Made by a program: the position numbers and the translations under genes
Shown: positions 25,677-35,744 of the stretch, piece after piece
Layout: the number at the start of each line of letters is the position of its first letter
How positions within the stretch are numbered: position 1 is the stretch's first letter
Assembly: GCA_019912385.1 (NCBI GenBank)
Contig: JAIOIW010000011.1
Span: 27,789-91,788 of the forward strand
Source: Notoacmeibacter sp.
Lineage (GTDB): Bacteria; Pseudomonadota; Alphaproteobacteria; Rhizobiales; Rhizobiaceae
Direction of reading: 5' to 3'
DNA: 64,000 bases
Notes under the pieces: generated by a model
Databases searched by the model: none
Told to the model about the DNA's origin: nothing
The model's input: only the letters and a program-made list of their open reading frames with translations

Positions 25677-27170
25677 TCACCGCGTCAGCGTCCGCGCCAC
25701 CGCATCGCGCCAGCCGGCGAGTTTCCGTCCCCGGTCCACGGCGCTCATCGACGGTTCGAACCGTGTGTCGCGTGCCCAGCTGCTGGCAAACGCCGCGCGA
25801 CCGGGCCAGACACCGGTGCGGGCGCCGGCGAGCCATGCCGCGCCGAGCGCTGTCGTCTCCAGCACGACCGGGCGGTCGACCGGCGCGTCCAGTATGTCGG
25901 CGAGGCGCTGCATCGTCCAGTCGGAGGCGACCATGCCGCCATCGACCCTGAGCACGGTCTTCACGGCCGCCGGTGACACCCAGTCCTTCTGCATGGCGGC
26001 AAGCAGGTCGTGGGTCTGGTAGCAGACCGCTTCCAGCGTCGCCCGCGCGATCTCGTTGGGCCCGGTGGCGCGCGTCAGGCCGAACATGGCGCCGCGGGCC
26101 TGCGCGTCCCAGTGTGGCGCGCCAAGGCCGGTGAAGGCGGGAACCAGGTAGATGTCCTGGCCGGGATCGGCCCTTGCCGCCATCTCGCCGCTCTCGGAAG
26201 CCGCCTTCATGAAGCCGAGCCCGTCGCGCAGCCATTGCACCGTGGCTCCGGCCATGAAGATCGAGCCTTCCAGCGCGTAGGTGGTCTCGCCGTCGAGGCG
26301 GTAGGCGATGGTCGTCAGCAGCCGGTTGGTCGAGCGCACCATGTCGCTGCCGGTATTCAGCAGCGCGAAACAGCCCGTGCCATAAGTCGATTTCAGCATG
26401 CCCGGTTCGAAACAGGCATTGCCGATGGTCGCCGCCTGCTGGTCGCCGGCAACCCCTAGGATCGGGATCTCCGCGCCGAACAGCGCCCGCTCCGTCACGC
26501 CGAATTCAGCGGCGCTGTCGAGCACCTCCGGCAGGACGGCGCCGGGGATGCCGAGTATTTTCATGAGATCCGCATCCCACCGGTTCTCCGCGATGTTATA
26601 GATTAGCGTGCGCGAGGCGTTGGTTGCGTCGGTGACATGCGCCCGGCCGCCGGACAGCCGCCAGATCAGGAAACTGTCGATCGTGCCGAAGGCGACGCGG
26701 CCATCCATGGCCCGCTCGCGCAGTCCGTTCACGTTGTCGAGCAGCCAGGCCACTTTCGTGCCCGAGAAATACGGATCGAGCAGCAGCCCGGTCTTTGCCG
26801 CGAAATCCTCTTCAAGTCCTTCCCGCTTCAGCCGCGCGCAGAGTTCGGCGGTGCGCCGGTCCTGCCAGACGATCGCCCGGTGCACCGGTTCGCCGGTCTG
26901 ACGATCCCATATGACGGTGGTTTCGCGCTGGTTGGTGATGCCGATCGCGGCGATCTGCCAGGCATCGATCCCGGCGCGCGCGATCGCCTCGCGGCAGACT
27001 TCCACGACGGACTGCCAGATCTCCTCGGCATCGTGCTCGACCCAGCCCGATTTCGGAAAATATTGCGGGAATTCCTTCTGACCGACCCCGGCGATCTTCT
27101 GCTTTTCGTCGAAGACGATGGCTCGCGAGGACGTGGTCCCCTGATCGATCGCCAGCACATACCCGCTCAT
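25677..27170 (-). CDS. glpK: Glycerol kinase
   Basis: 497-residue FGGY-family kinase forming glycerol-3-phosphate. It starts [21 protein letters not shown] (phosphate-binding motif), has [10 protein letters not shown] near residue 103, the ATP-site motif [13 protein letters not shown] near residue 265 and [15 protein letters not shown] near residue 400. ATG at 27170 is 5 bp after the glpD stop; the open frame continuing into glpD is not coding. It is the last gene of glpR-glpD-glpK. Confidence 0.96.
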   Translation of the reverse strand: MSGYVLAIDQGTTSSRAIVFDEKQKIAGVGQKEFPQYFPKSGWVEHDAEEIWQSVVEVCREAIARAGIDAWQIAAIGITNQRETTVIWDRQTGEPVHRAIVWQDRRTAELCARLKREGLEEDFAAKTGLLLDPYFSGTKVAWLLDNVNGLRERAMDGRVAFGTIDSFLIWRLSGGRAHVTDATNASRTLIYNIAENRWDADLMKILGIPGAVLPEVLDSAAEFGVTERALFGAEIPILGVAGDQQAATIGNACFEPGMLKSTYGTGCFALLNTGSDMVRSTNRLLTTIAYRLDGETTYALEGSIFMAGATVQWLRDGLGFMKAASESGEMAARADPGQDIYLVPAFTGLGAPHWDAQARGAMFGLTRATGPNEIARATLEAVCYQTHDLLAAMQKDWVSPAAVKTVLRVDGGMVASDWTMQRLADILDAPVDRPVVLETTALGAAWLAGARTGVWPGRAAFASSWARDTRFEPSMSAVDRGRKLAGWRDAVARTLTR

Positions 27171-27175
27171 GGCCG

Positions 27176-28729
27176 TTATCCGCCCTGTCCGCTGTCCGTG
27201 GCACGGCTCGCCCGCGCCCTGTCCTTCATCCACCGGTCGACGGCCTCGATCTGGCCGGCGGTCATGCGGATGCCGAGCCTGGTCCGCCTGTACAGCACGT
27301 CATCGGCCTCCATCGCCCATTCATATTTCATGAGATAGCGAATCTCGGCCTCGTGCAAGCCTGCGCCGAAATCCGGGCCGAGATCGGCAATCGACTTTGC
27401 GTCGCCGAGCAGCGTCGCCGTCTCGGTGCCGTACAGGCGGACCAGCCGTTCCAGCAATTGCGTTCCGGCAAAGGGGTAGCGCTCAGCCATGCCGGCGACG
27501 AGCGCGTCATAGCCTGTCGGCTCGAAATCGCCGCCGGGAAGCCTGGTGCCGCGGGTCCAGGCCGGCTTGCGTTTGCCAAGCATGTCCTCGACCTCCGCGA
27601 GCATCGCCTCGGCGAGCTTGCGATAGGTGGTGATCTTGCCGCCGAATATGTTGACCACCGTGCCGCCGCCGAGCTTGTGGTCCCGCCGGATCACGTAGTC
27701 GCGGGTCGCTTCCTGCGCCCTCGAGGCACCATCGTCAAACAGCGGCCGCACGCCCGAATAGGTCCACACGACGTCGTCCCGCGTCACCGGTTCGGCGAAA
27801 TACTCGCTGGCCATGGCGCACAGATAGTCCACTTCTCCCGGCGTGATCTCCGGATGCACGGGCATGGTGTCATGTTCGGTATCGGTCGTGCCGATCAGCG
27901 TGAAGTCGCGTTCATAGGGGATGGCGAAGATGACCCGCTGGTCGGCGTTCTGGAAGATGTATGGCCGGTCATGATCGAATTTCCGGCGGATGACGATATG
28001 GCTGCCGCCGACGAGGCGCACATTGTGCGCGTCGTTGTGGCTGAAAACTGCTCTCAGGACCTGGTCGACCCACGGACCGGCGGCGTTGACGACGACCGAC
28101 GCGGTGATCTCCTGTATCCCCGCCTCGCCATCCAGTGTCACGTGCCATTTGCCGCCTTCGTGAACCGCCCTGCTGGCGGCCGTGCGCGCCAGGATGCGGG
28201 CGCCGCGCGCCTCGGCATCGCGCAGGTTGAGGATCACCATGCGCGTATCCTCCACCCAGCAGTCGGAATATTCGAAACCCTTGCGGAACAGCGGCTTCAG
28301 CGGCTTTCCGGCGGGATCGCGAGTCAGGTCGAGCGTCCTGGTTCCCGGCAGCAATCTGCGCCCGCCGAGGTGGTCGTAGAGGAAGAGCCCGATGCGCAGC
28401 ATCCAGGCCGGGCGAAGGCCCTTGTGGTAGGGCAGGACGAAACGCAGCGGCCATATGATGTGCGGCGCCATTTTCCACAGCACCTCGCGCTCCATCAGCG
28501 CCTCGCGGACCAGACGGAACTCGTAGAATTCCAGATAGCGCAGTCCGCCATGCACCAGCTTGGTCGATGCCGAGGACGTGCCCGATCCGAAATCGCCCGC
28601 ATCGCACAGGCAGACCGAATAGCCCCGGCCCGCCGCGTCGCGCGCAATTCCGGCGCCGTTGATGCCGCCGCCGATGACCAGAATATCGAAATGCGCCTGC
28701 CCGCCGTTGATTGAAGTTGATGTGCTCAT
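27176..28729 (-). CDS. glpD: Aerobic glycerol-3-phosphate dehydrogenase
   Basis: 517-residue membrane-associated FAD enzyme oxidising glycerol-3-phosphate to dihydroxyacetone phosphate with electrons to ubiquinone. The FAD motif [20 protein letters not shown] is at about residues 15-34, followed by [16 protein letters not shown], and the active-site region [14 protein letters not shown] and [12 protein letters not shown] lie further on. ATG at 28729 overlaps the glpR stop (ATGA). No glpF or dedicated glycerol ABC transporter is present here. Confidence 0.96.
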   Translation of the reverse strand: MSTSTSINGGQAHFDILVIGGGINGAGIARDAAGRGYSVCLCDAGDFGSGTSSASTKLVHGGLRYLEFYEFRLVREALMEREVLWKMAPHIIWPLRFVLPYHKGLRPAWMLRIGLFLYDHLGGRRLLPGTRTLDLTRDPAGKPLKPLFRKGFEYSDCWVEDTRMVILNLRDAEARGARILARTAASRAVHEGGKWHVTLDGEAGIQEITASVVVNAAGPWVDQVLRAVFSHNDAHNVRLVGGSHIVIRRKFDHDRPYIFQNADQRVIFAIPYERDFTLIGTTDTEHDTMPVHPEITPGEVDYLCAMASEYFAEPVTRDDVVWTYSGVRPLFDDGASRAQEATRDYVIRRDHKLGGGTVVNIFGGKITTYRKLAEAMLAEVEDMLGKRKPAWTRGTRLPGGDFEPTGYDALVAGMAERYPFAGTQLLERLVRLYGTETATLLGDAKSIADLGPDFGAGLHEAEIRYLMKYEWAMEADDVLYRRTRLGIRMTAGQIEAVDRWMKDRARASRATDSGQGG

Positions 28730-29526
28730 GAGGCGACGTTTCCTCGGCTGGCTGTTTCCTGGTTGCGCGCGATGACAAGCTCGACTTCCGCCTCCGCGCA
28801 TAATTCGGCAATGTGGACCGGTGGCGGCGCATCGCTGACGAACACGTCGAGGTCGGTGATGTGGCCGATCTGAACCGGCGCTCGCCGCTCGAACTTGGTA
28901 TGGTCGGCGACCAGGATCTTCTTGCGCGCCTGGCCGAGGATCGCCTGGGCGACCCTAACCTCGCGGTAGTCGAAGTCGAGCAGCGCGCCTTCCTCGTCGA
29001 TCCCCGAAGCGCCGATGATCGCGTAATCGACCTTGAACTGCCGGATGAGGTCGACCGCCACGGCGCCGACGATGCCGCCGTCGCTCTTGCGCACCATGCC
29101 GCCCGATATGACCAGTTCGATGCCCGGCGCATCGGACAGGATCATCGCGACATTGAGGTTGTTGGTGATGACCAGCGACTCCCGGTGACGCCTGAGCGCA
29201 TGAGCGACCTGTTCGGTCGTCGTTCCGATATTGAGGATGAGCGAGGCCCCGTCGGGGATCAGGCCTGCCACGGCTTCCGCGATCCGCGCCTTTCCGCCCG
29301 CAGCGATTTCGCGGCGCGCCTGATAGGCCAGATTGACCGTGTTTGACGGAAACACGGCGCCACCGTGCACCCGCTGCAGCTTTTCCATGTCGCACAGATC
29401 GTTGAGATCCTTGCGGATCGTCTGGGGTGTCACCGCGAACCTGACGGCCAACGATTCCACGTCGACACGGCCTTCCCGGCGTGCGATTTCCAGTATGTCC
29501 GTCTGGCGTGGCGGCAGGGGGAGCAT
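28726..29526 (-). CDS. glpR: DeoR-family regulator of glycerol metabolism
   Basis: 266 residues: N-terminal DeoR helix-turn-helix (ILEIARREGRVDVESLAVRF, then TPQTIRKDLNDLC) and a C-terminal sugar-phosphate sensor with LNIGTTTEQVAHALRRH and ISGGMVRKSDGGIVG. In E. coli GlpR is released by glycerol-3-phosphate. ATG at 29526 follows AGAGGAGA and gives MLPLPPRQTDILE, the usual start. It heads glpR-glpD-glpK, and TTCG/CGAA operator-like repeats sit just upstream, suggesting autoregulation. Confidence 0.9.
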   Translation of the reverse strand: MLPLPPRQTDILEIARREGRVDVESLAVRFAVTPQTIRKDLNDLCDMEKLQRVHGGAVFPSNTVNLAYQARREIAAGGKARIAEAVAGLIPDGASLILNIGTTTEQVAHALRRHRESLVITNNLNVAMILSDAPGIELVISGGMVRKSDGGIVGAVAVDLIRQFKVDYAIIGASGIDEEGALLDFDYREVRVAQAILGQARKKILVADHTKFERRAPVQIGHITDLDVFVSDAPPPVHIAELCAEAEVELVIARNQETASRGNVAS

Positions 29527-29543
29527 GGGCCGTCTCCTCTGGT

Positions 29544-29634
29544 ATTTTCGAATAATTGCGAAAATGTTCGATAAGCTCAAGAGCGAACCTAATAGCCTTC
29601 GTATATTTTCGAAGCTGGTTTATCGAAGTTCGAA
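29544..29634. promoter_or_regulatory. Cluster of GlpR operator-like repeats
   Basis: Within 90 bp upstream of glpR lie ATTTTCG-N8-CGAAAAT (29544-29565), ATGTTCGAT (29564-29572, identical to one half of the E. coli GlpR operator), TTCG-N8-CGAA (29598-29613), and the perfect TCGAAGTTCGA palindrome (29623-29633). The AT-rich, TTCG-repeated character differs sharply from the flanks and fits a multi-site DeoR-type operator over the glp promoter. Confidence 0.65.
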
Positions 29635-29866
29635 ATCCACGGAACATGCGGGTTTCGAACCGACCTGACGCGCAGGAGAAGCGCGAAAACTTGCTCATGG
29701 CATCCGCCGCCGCCGCTGCTATCCACCCGCTTGCATATGCCGCTGTGGTGACCGGTTGCCATCTTCCGCCGTGTATGAACCGCGGAGGCTCCGCGATCCG
29801 GATTCGCAGCGCAGCGGCACCCTTTGTCCCGCTTGACTCGCAGCCCGACTCATCGGCAAATGAAAT

Positions 29867-30054
29867 CGATGGTTCCCGGAAGGTTTCGGCCGAAAGGGAT
29901 GAAATGGGAACACGGTGCGGTGGTTAAGGCCCGCCAATTCCGTGACTGCCCCCGCAACTGTAGGCGGTGAGCAGACCCGGGTTATGCCACTGGGCTTACG
30001 AGCCCGGGAAGGTCCGGGAATGCAGCGACCCGCAAGTCAGGAGACCTGCCATCG
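29867..30054 (+). ncRNA. Cobalamin (adenosylcobalamin) riboswitch
   Basis: Complete aptamer with the conserved blocks in order: GGTTCCCGGAAGG, GAAATGGGAACACGGTGCGG, CCGTGACTGCCCCCGCAACT, GCCACTGGG, CCCGGGAAGGTCCGGG, GACCCGCAAG and the B12 box AGTCAGGAGACCTGCC (30035-30050). The closing P1 helix is CGATGG at 29867-29872 with CCATCG at 30049-30054. Cobalamin binding is expected to shut off the downstream gene. No B12 synthesis, transport or B12-independent isozyme gene follows; the only gene is a small unknown protein. Confidence 0.95.
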
Positions 30055-30100
30055 GACTTGTACTCAACCCGGGCGGGGTGTCCCGGCAAGGAGCAGTGCG

Positions 30101-30448
30101 ATGGAATCCGGCTCCGCCGAAAAAACGCCCGGCCTCTTGCCTCCCCCCGCTCCAGACGCGGAGGGCGTTATGGTTCTCGATCAGATTCTTGATGTACTTT
30201 CTGCCCCGTCACTCGACCGCCAGGAGGCGAGCAGGCTCGCCCGGCTGGGTTTCCTGGAGTGGCTGTGGTCGCTTCCCGATGGTGCGGATTTCGCCGAGCA
30301 GGCGGTCGCCGCCGGCAAGCACACCGATTCGTCCGGCAAGTCGGCGCCCGCGATCGCGATATTTCGCGGCCTGCTCAACAAGGCCAGTTCGCAACCGGGC
30401 GAACCGGTTCGCCGTGGCGGAATGAGAGGCCGGCGCCAGCCGCGCTGA
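30101..30448 (+). CDS. Small protein of unknown function under a cobalamin riboswitch
   Basis: 115 residues from ATG 30101, which has AAGGAG 7 nt upstream. A second in-frame ATG at 30170 with GGAGGG 4 nt upstream would give 92 residues starting MVLDQILDVLSAPS. The N-terminal 23 residues are proline-rich and disordered-looking; the core (LDVLSAPSLDRQEASRLARL, then GFLEWLWSLPDGADFAEQAV) looks like two or three amphipathic helices, and the end is arginine-rich. No membrane segment, signal peptide or metal motif is visible and I do not recognise the family. Its stop is 7 bp from the convergent universal stress gene, so it is the sole gene of the riboswitch transcript. Confidence 0.7.
   Translation: MESGSAEKTPGLLPPPAPDAEGVMVLDQILDVLSAPSLDRQEASRLARLGFLEWLWSLPDGADFAEQAVAAGKHTDSSGKSAPAIAIFRGLLNKASSQPGEPVRRGGMRGRRQPR
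30124..30169 (+). promoter_or_regulatory. Hairpin covering the ribosome-binding site of ATG 30170 (possible riboswitch expression platform)
   Basis: AACGCCC (30124-30130) pairs perfectly with GGGCGTT (30163-30169), and inside it CCGC can pair with GCGG. The GGAGGG at 30160-30165 is buried in the stem immediately before ATG 30170. This would fit a translational OFF switch 70 nt beyond the aptamer. The element overlaps codons of the longer reading frame, so it could also be chance in GC-rich DNA. Confidence 0.4.
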
Positions 30449-30455
30449 CACGTTC

Positions 30456-31310
30456 TCAGCGCATCAGGACAACGGGCACCCTGCAAGTCCTGATCATCCC
30501 GGTCGTCGTCGACCCGATGATCAGGCTGCGGATGCGGCTGTGGCCATAGGCGCCCATGACAACCAGGTCGAAGCCTGCTTCGTCGACATACTTGCCCAAT
30601 GCTGTTTCCGGCTGCCCGAGGATCAGCTCTGTTGCGGTCTCGATGCCGGCGGCTGCGAGCATCGCGCGCGCATCTTCCAGACCCTTTGCCGCGTCCGGCG
30701 TCGCCGCGCCAACGGTGACGACGTGGATCCTCAACCCGGCATAGAGCGGATTTCGGGCAATGTGCTCGACCGCCCTCATGGCGGAGATCCCGCCGTCATA
30801 GGCGACGAGCACCTTTTCGATCGGCTTGAAGGCGCGCGAGGCAACGAAGATCGGCTTGTGGCTCGCCCTCACGATCCGCTCGAGGTTCGACCCGAGATGC
30901 CCCTTGGCGAAATCCGCGGCCTCGCCGCGTTTGCCGATCAGCACCATATCGGCGCCTTCTTCCTGGTCCGCGACCGTGTCGACGATGTCTCCGTGTCGCA
31001 GACGCGTCGTGATCTCGGTAACGCCGGCCCTGTCGAGGATGGCGCGCGCATCTTCCAGTATGGCGCGGCCGCGATGCGCGACCAGCTTGGCGCGCTGCTC
31101 GTCCAGTGCAGCCAGCTCCTCCAGAAGCGCGCTGCGCGCACCGAGCGCGATGGCGCCCGACAGATCCGCCTTCTCGGGCGCCATTCGCCGGCCCAGAACA
31201 TGCAGTAGCTCCACCGGCGCGCCCGTTCGCGCCGAGATCCACGCCGCATGGTCGCATACGCTGGCCGAATAGATCGAACCGTCGACAAGCGCGATGATTT
31301 TCCTGGTCAT
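30456..31310 (-). CDS. Universal stress protein, tandem UspA domains
   Basis: 284 residues made of two UspA folds. The first starts MTRKIIALVDGSIYSASV and ends in LGSNLERIVRASHKPIFV; the second starts VEKVLVAYDGG-like (IEKVLVAYDGGISAMRAVEH, residue about 165) and ends with the ATP-binding motif GAYGHSRIRSLIIGSTT. ATG at 31310 lies 13 bp after the SulP gene, so they form an operon. Tandem Usps of this type respond to stress and energy limitation. The longer frame upstream overlaps SulP and is not used. Confidence 0.9.
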   Translation of the reverse strand: MTRKIIALVDGSIYSASVCDHAAWISARTGAPVELLHVLGRRMAPEKADLSGAIALGARSALLEELAALDEQRAKLVAHRGRAILEDARAILDRAGVTEITTRLRHGDIVDTVADQEEGADMVLIGKRGEAADFAKGHLGSNLERIVRASHKPIFVASRAFKPIEKVLVAYDGGISAMRAVEHIARNPLYAGLRIHVVTVGAATPDAAKGLEDARAMLAAAGIETATELILGQPETALGKYVDEAGFDLVVMGAYGHSRIRSLIIGSTTTGMIRTCRVPVVLMR

Positions 31311-31323
31311 GGTCGCGGCTCCC

Positions 31324-32814
31324 TCAATGCGCCAGCAGCTTGTCAATGGCGCCGGATTTGTCGTGGACACCAAGTCTGTCGACAATCGTTTCGGATGCTT
31401 CGTTCAGGCCGACGATCTGCACTTCGGCTCCGTCCCGGCGGAATTTCAGTATGGCTATGTCCAGTGCCTGTACCGACGAAATGTCCCAGATATGCGCTTG
31501 GCTTACGTCGATCACGACGCGATCGAGTGCCTCGCTGAAGTCGAAAGCGTTCATGAATTCCTCGACCGAGGCATAAAACAACTGACCTTCGACAAAATAG
31601 GTGCGCTCTCGGCCGTCCGGTGTGATTGTGGATGTCACGCGGAACAATTGCGCGATCTTGCCCGCGAAGAATATGCCCGACAGCAGTACGCCGACAAGCA
31701 CCCCGATGGCGAGGTTATGGGTATAGACGACGGTACAGACCGTCGCGAGCATGACGATTGAGGACGACCGCGGATGCGTGCGCAGATTGCCGATCGAAGA
31801 CCATGAAAAGGTGCCGATCGAGACCATGATCATGATCGCCACCAGTGCCGCCATGGGAATCTGTCTGACGAGATCGCCAAGTCCGACCACCATGATCAGA
31901 AGGAAGGTGCCGGCCGCGAAGCTTGAGAACCGGCCGCGCCCGCCCGATTTGACGTTTATGATGGACTGACCGATCATGGCGCATCCTGCCATCCCGCCGA
32001 TAAAGCCTGTTGCGGTGTTGGCAATGCCCTGGCCGATGCACTCTTGGTTCCGGTGCGAACTAGTGTCTGTAAGATCATCCACGATGTTCTGCGTCATCAG
32101 GCTTTCCAGTAGGCCCACGACAGCCACCGCGATGGAATAGGGCAGGATGATCGTCAGGGTCTCGAGGGTCAGCGGAATCTGAGGGATGAGGAAGACCGGC
32201 AGAGTGTCCGGCAAGGCCCCCATGTCGCCAACCGTGCGAACATCCCATTCAAGCGCGAAGGTCAGCGCCGTCAGGACGACGATCGTCACAAGCGGGGAGG
32301 GAATGGCTTTGGTTAGCAGCGGAAACAGGTAGATGATCGCAAGGCCGCCAGCGACCATGCCATAGGTGAGCCAGTTGACCGTTCGGGGATCGAGTTCGGG
32401 CAACTGGGCGAGAAAGATCAGGATCGCCAGTGCGTTGACGAAACCGGTCATTACCGATTTCGAAACAAACCGCATGACGTGCCCCAGTTTCAGCAGGCCG
32501 GCGCCGATCTGCAACAACCCGGCAAGCACGGTCGCGGCAAGCAGGTATTGAAGTCCGTGGTCGCGCACCAGTGTCACCATGAGCACGGCGGTTGCCGCCG
32601 TCGCTGCCGAAATCATTCCGGGGCGCCCGCCGGTAATCGCGGTGATCACGGCGATCGAGAACGACGCATAGAGCCCGACCTTCGGATCCACCCCGGCGAT
32701 GATCGAGAATGCAATGGCCTCGGGGATCAGCGCAAGCGCGACGACAAGGCCAGAAAGAATGTCGCCCCTGATGTTCCCGGTCCATTGGCGCCGGTAGCTG
32801 TCGAAATTGATCAT
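31324..32814 (-). CDS. SulP-family anion transporter with STAS domain
   Basis: 496-residue SulP/SLC26-type membrane protein. The transmembrane domain includes [40 protein letters not shown] and [26 protein letters not shown]; the C-terminal STAS domain runs from about residue 400, with [20 protein letters not shown]. Substrate may be sulfate or bicarbonate; compact forms like this include the BicA group, but specificity cannot be read. ATG at 32814 has GGAG 6 nt upstream. The universal stress gene follows in the same operon. Confidence 0.9.
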   Translation of the reverse strand: MINFDSYRRQWTGNIRGDILSGLVVALALIPEAIAFSIIAGVDPKVGLYASFSIAVITAITGGRPGMISAATAATAVLMVTLVRDHGLQYLLAATVLAGLLQIGAGLLKLGHVMRFVSKSVMTGFVNALAILIFLAQLPELDPRTVNWLTYGMVAGGLAIIYLFPLLTKAIPSPLVTIVVLTALTFALEWDVRTVGDMGALPDTLPVFLIPQIPLTLETLTIILPYSIAVAVVGLLESLMTQNIVDDLTDTSSHRNQECIGQGIANTATGFIGGMAGCAMIGQSIINVKSGGRGRFSSFAAGTFLLIMVVGLGDLVRQIPMAALVAIMIMVSIGTFSWSSIGNLRTHPRSSSIVMLATVCTVVYTHNLAIGVLVGVLLSGIFFAGKIAQLFRVTSTITPDGRERTYFVEGQLFYASVEEFMNAFDFSEALDRVVIDVSQAHIWDISSVQALDIAILKFRRDGAEVQIVGLNEASETIVDRLGVHDKSGAIDKLLAH

Positions 32815-33480
32815 GAAGTTCTCCGGCAATAGCCGTGGCAGGCAAGAAGCAAATGCCCTTGCACGTGGATTGGATTTGAACGGTTGTCCGTCGGGTTTCC
32901 GGCCAAATGGCCCACTATATGGACGCGGCCGGGGCTATGCGTGTGGGATACCGGGTAATACCGCAGCGCGGAAACGGCAAGTGTGCGGTGCTAATTGTCA
33001 TGCGCAAGGTCCGATTGCGATGTTCATGCGGCGGAAAAGGGTTGGCACCTGCATGGCGGCGGATTTCGAGTGCTCGATCTCACCATGATTGCCGATGACG
33101 GTTTTGAGCCCGTTGCCAGCGTCTGAGGCACCGGTTCGATTGCAGCATGCCGGCCCCAAACCGCCAAACCGTTAATCTCCAAATGGAAGTAGCTTGATGG
33201 CGTCGATCTATCGCGCCGGCAAGGAGACCGCCGCGGAAAAATCGCAAGGCCGGCGGTGCCATGGGCGCGAAAGGACTGGCAAACTACGAATATTTCAAAG
33301 ATGAACGGCTCAATTCCCGAATACAAAACAGCCGCTCCTGCCCTGAAGCGAACCTCGTAACGCTTTGAAATGCGGATCGGAAGCACCCAAGGTGATTTCG
33401 TTCACCCGCCTCGCGCATCGGCGCGCGACGGACGCGCAATCACGCGAAGCGGCCGAAGCGGTCGGGTCATCGCGCCTGGG
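32815..33480. other. Intergenic region without recognised gene
   Basis: 666 bp between the SulP gene start and the patD stop. Short open frames occur on both strands (for example 33024-33386 on the minus strand) but have no ribosome-binding site, are rich in unlikely residues and show no domain. It must contain the SulP-usp promoter near 32830-32950. No RNA, repeat or terminator of note was seen. Confidence 0.5.
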
Positions 33481-34905
33481 TCAGTGAGCAATCATGACGT
33501 GGCGGACAGCCGTGTAGTCCTCCAGCGCATAGAGCGACATGTCCTTGCCGTAACCGGATTGCTTCAGACCCCCGTGGGGCATTTCGTTGCAGAGCATGAA
33601 ATGCGTATTGATCCACGTGCAGCCGTACTGGAGCCGTGCGGCGCATTCCATCGCTCGCGACACGTCCCTGGTCCAGACAGACGAGGCAAGGCCGTAATCG
33701 GAATCGTTCGCCCAGGCGACCGCTTCGTCGACATCGGTGAAGCGGGTGACCGACACCACCGGGCCGAACACTTCGCGGCGAACGATCTCGTCGGTTTGCA
33801 ACGCGCCAGCGATGACCGTCGGCTGGTAGAAGAAGCCATTGCCTTCGTGCGGCTTGCCGCCGGTGACGATCTCCATGTGGTTCATGGTCGAGGCGCGCTC
33901 CACGAAGCTTGCCACGCGGTCGCGCTGGCGCTGCGAGATAAGCGGTCCGATTTCGTTCTCGCTGTCGTCGTCGCTGGCATATTTGATCGTCGACACGGCG
34001 GCTGAAAGATCGGCAACCAGCTTGTCGTGGATCTTCGGTGCGGCATAGATGCGGCAGGCCGCGGTGCAGTCCTGCCCCGCATTGTAGTAGCCGAAGGTGC
34101 GTACGCCCTTGACGACAGCATCGATGTCGGCGTCGTCGAAAACGATGACCGGCGCCTTGCCGCCGAGTTCCAGATGTGTGCGCTTGACCGATTTTGCCGC
34201 GGCCTGCAGCACCTTCTTGCCGGTTGCCACGTCCCCTGTGATCGAGATCATGTTGACCTTGGCGTGGTTGATGAGCGCGTTGCCGACGCTCTCGCCACGG
34301 CCGAGAACGACATTGACAACGCCCTCGGGCAGGACGTCGGCGAGGATTTTCGCCATCTTCAGCGCGGTCAGCGGCGTCTGCTCCGACGGTTTGAAAAGGA
34401 CCGTATTACCGCCGGCGATCGCCGGTGCAATCTTCCAGGCCATCATCATCAGCGGATAGTTCCACGGCGCGATCGAGGCGACAATGCCGACCGGGTCGCG
34501 GCGGATCATCGAGGTGAAGCCGGGGAGGTACTCGCCTGCCGCATTTCCGGGAACGCAGCGCACTGCGCCGGCGAAGAAGCGGTAGCAGTCGACGATGGCC
34601 GGTATCTCGTCATTCTTGACCGCATTGACCGGCTTGCCGCAGTTGAGCGCTTCGAGCGCGGCGAAGGCGTCCGCTTCGGCCTCGATACGGTCCGCGATCT
34701 TCAGCAGATAGCCCGAGCGCGTTGCCGGTGTCGTGCGCGACCACGTGGCGAAGGCCTTCTCTGCGGCGGCGACCGCGCGGTCGATCTGTTCCATGCTCGC
34801 CTCGGGCATGTGCGTTATGGTTTCGCCGGTCTTCGGGTTGAGGATGTTTTCCTCCGCCTCGGTGCCGTTCTCGAAATTGGCGCCGATCAGCATTTGGGTG
34901 TCCAT
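33481..34905 (-). CDS. patD: Gamma-aminobutyraldehyde dehydrogenase
   Basis: 474-residue aldehyde dehydrogenase oxidising 4-aminobutanal, the putrescine breakdown product, to GABA. It is close to E. coli PatD/YdcW along its length: [31 protein letters not shown] (catalytic Asn), [20 protein letters not shown] (catalytic Glu), [16 protein letters not shown] (catalytic Cys) and [20 protein letters not shown] at 34905 is preceded by GGGAGTAACCCC. It is the last gene of the ydcSTUV-patD operon, so imported amines and their oxidation are linked. The putrescine transaminase or oxidase is not in the window. Confidence 0.94.
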   Translation of the reverse strand: MDTQMLIGANFENGTEAEENILNPKTGETITHMPEASMEQIDRAVAAAEKAFATWSRTTPATRSGYLLKIADRIEAEADAFAALEALNCGKPVNAVKNDEIPAIVDCYRFFAGAVRCVPGNAAGEYLPGFTSMIRRDPVGIVASIAPWNYPLMMMAWKIAPAIAGGNTVLFKPSEQTPLTALKMAKILADVLPEGVVNVVLGRGESVGNALINHAKVNMISITGDVATGKKVLQAAAKSVKRTHLELGGKAPVIVFDDADIDAVVKGVRTFGYYNAGQDCTAACRIYAAPKIHDKLVADLSAAVSTIKYASDDDSENEIGPLISQRQRDRVASFVERASTMNHMEIVTGGKPHEGNGFFYQPTVIAGALQTDEIVRREVFGPVVSVTRFTDVDEAVAWANDSDYGLASSVWTRDVSRAMECAARLQYGCTWINTHFMLCNEMPHGGLKQSGYGKDMSLYALEDYTAVRHVMIAH

Positions 34906-34928
34906 GGGGTTACTCCCTTGTTCCATGT

Positions 34929-35744
34929 TCATTTTCCGGCGCCGGCGACGCGGTCGCCGTCACGGGTGAGATAATAGGCTGCGAGGATCGGCAGGAAGGT
35001 GACCAGTACGACGACCATCGCCACCACATTGGTGACCGGGCGCTGGCGCGGCCGGACGAGTTCCTCCAGCATCCAGATCGGCAGTGTCGCCTGCTGGCCG
35101 GCGGTAAAGGTGGTCACGATCACCTCGTCGAAGGAAAGCGCGAAGGCGAGCATGCCGCCGGCCAGCAGCGCGGTTCCGATATTCGGCAGCACGACGTGGC
35201 GGAAGGTCTGGAAACCGTCCGCGCCGAGATCCATTGACGCCTCGATCAGCGAACTCGAGGTGCGCCGGAAACGGGCGACGGCGTTGTTGTAGACGACGAC
35301 GACGCAGAAGGTCGCGTGGCCGAGCACGATGGTCCAGAAGGAGAACGGGATGTCGGCGATGTTGAAGGCCGACCTGAGCGCGATGCCGGTGATGATGCCG
35401 GGCAGGGCGATGGGCAGGATCACCAGCAGCGAGATCGTTTCGCGCCCGAAGAACCTGGTGCGTGATACCGCGGCCGCGCACAGCGTGCCGAGGACCATTG
35501 CCACCACAGTCGAGATCGCCGCAACGCGCACCGACAGGCCGAGCGCCTCCCAGACGTCGGGGCGGTTCCAGGTCACCGCAAGCCACTTCGCGGTCAGGCC
35601 CGGCGGTGGCCACTGGTAGCTCTTTTCCTCGGTCGTGAATGCGTAGACGAAGATCAGCAGGATCGGCAGGTGCAGGAAGGCCAGTCCGCCGGCCGCGGCG
35701 ATCTTCAGGCCGAGCGGGGCCCTGGCGTTGCGGTCAGAGCGCAT
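34929..35744 (-). CDS. ydcV: Polyamine-type ABC transporter permease YdcV (PotC-like)
   Basis: 271-residue permease with six hydrophobic segments and the EAA-type loop [25 protein letters not shown]. It pairs with the YdcU-like permease, whose stop it overlaps by 11 bp. The neighbours ydcS, ydcT and patD define it as part of a putrescine-type importer. Inner membrane. Confidence 0.9.
   Translation of the reverse strand: MRSDRNARAPLGLKIAAAGGLAFLHLPILLIFVYAFTTEEKSYQWPPPGLTAKWLAVTWNRPDVWEALGLSVRVAAISTVVAMVLGTLCAAAVSRTRFFGRETISLLVILPIALPGIITGIALRSAFNIADIPFSFWTIVLGHATFCVVVVYNNAVARFRRTSSSLIEASMDLGADGFQTFRHVVLPNIGTALLAGGMLAFALSFDEVIVTTFTAGQQATLPIWMLEELVRPRQRPVTNVVAMVVVLVTFLPILAAYYLTRDGDRVAGAGK

Noticed and set aside
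29967..30425. 152-codon open frame over the cobalamin riboswitch
   Set aside because: It starts inside the aptamer and is in a different frame from the SD-supported ATGs at 30101 and 30170.
33024..33386. Possible 120-codon gene on the minus strand in the SulP-patD gap
   Set aside because: No ribosome-binding site, no recognisable domain and no plausible codon pattern; treated as intergenic.
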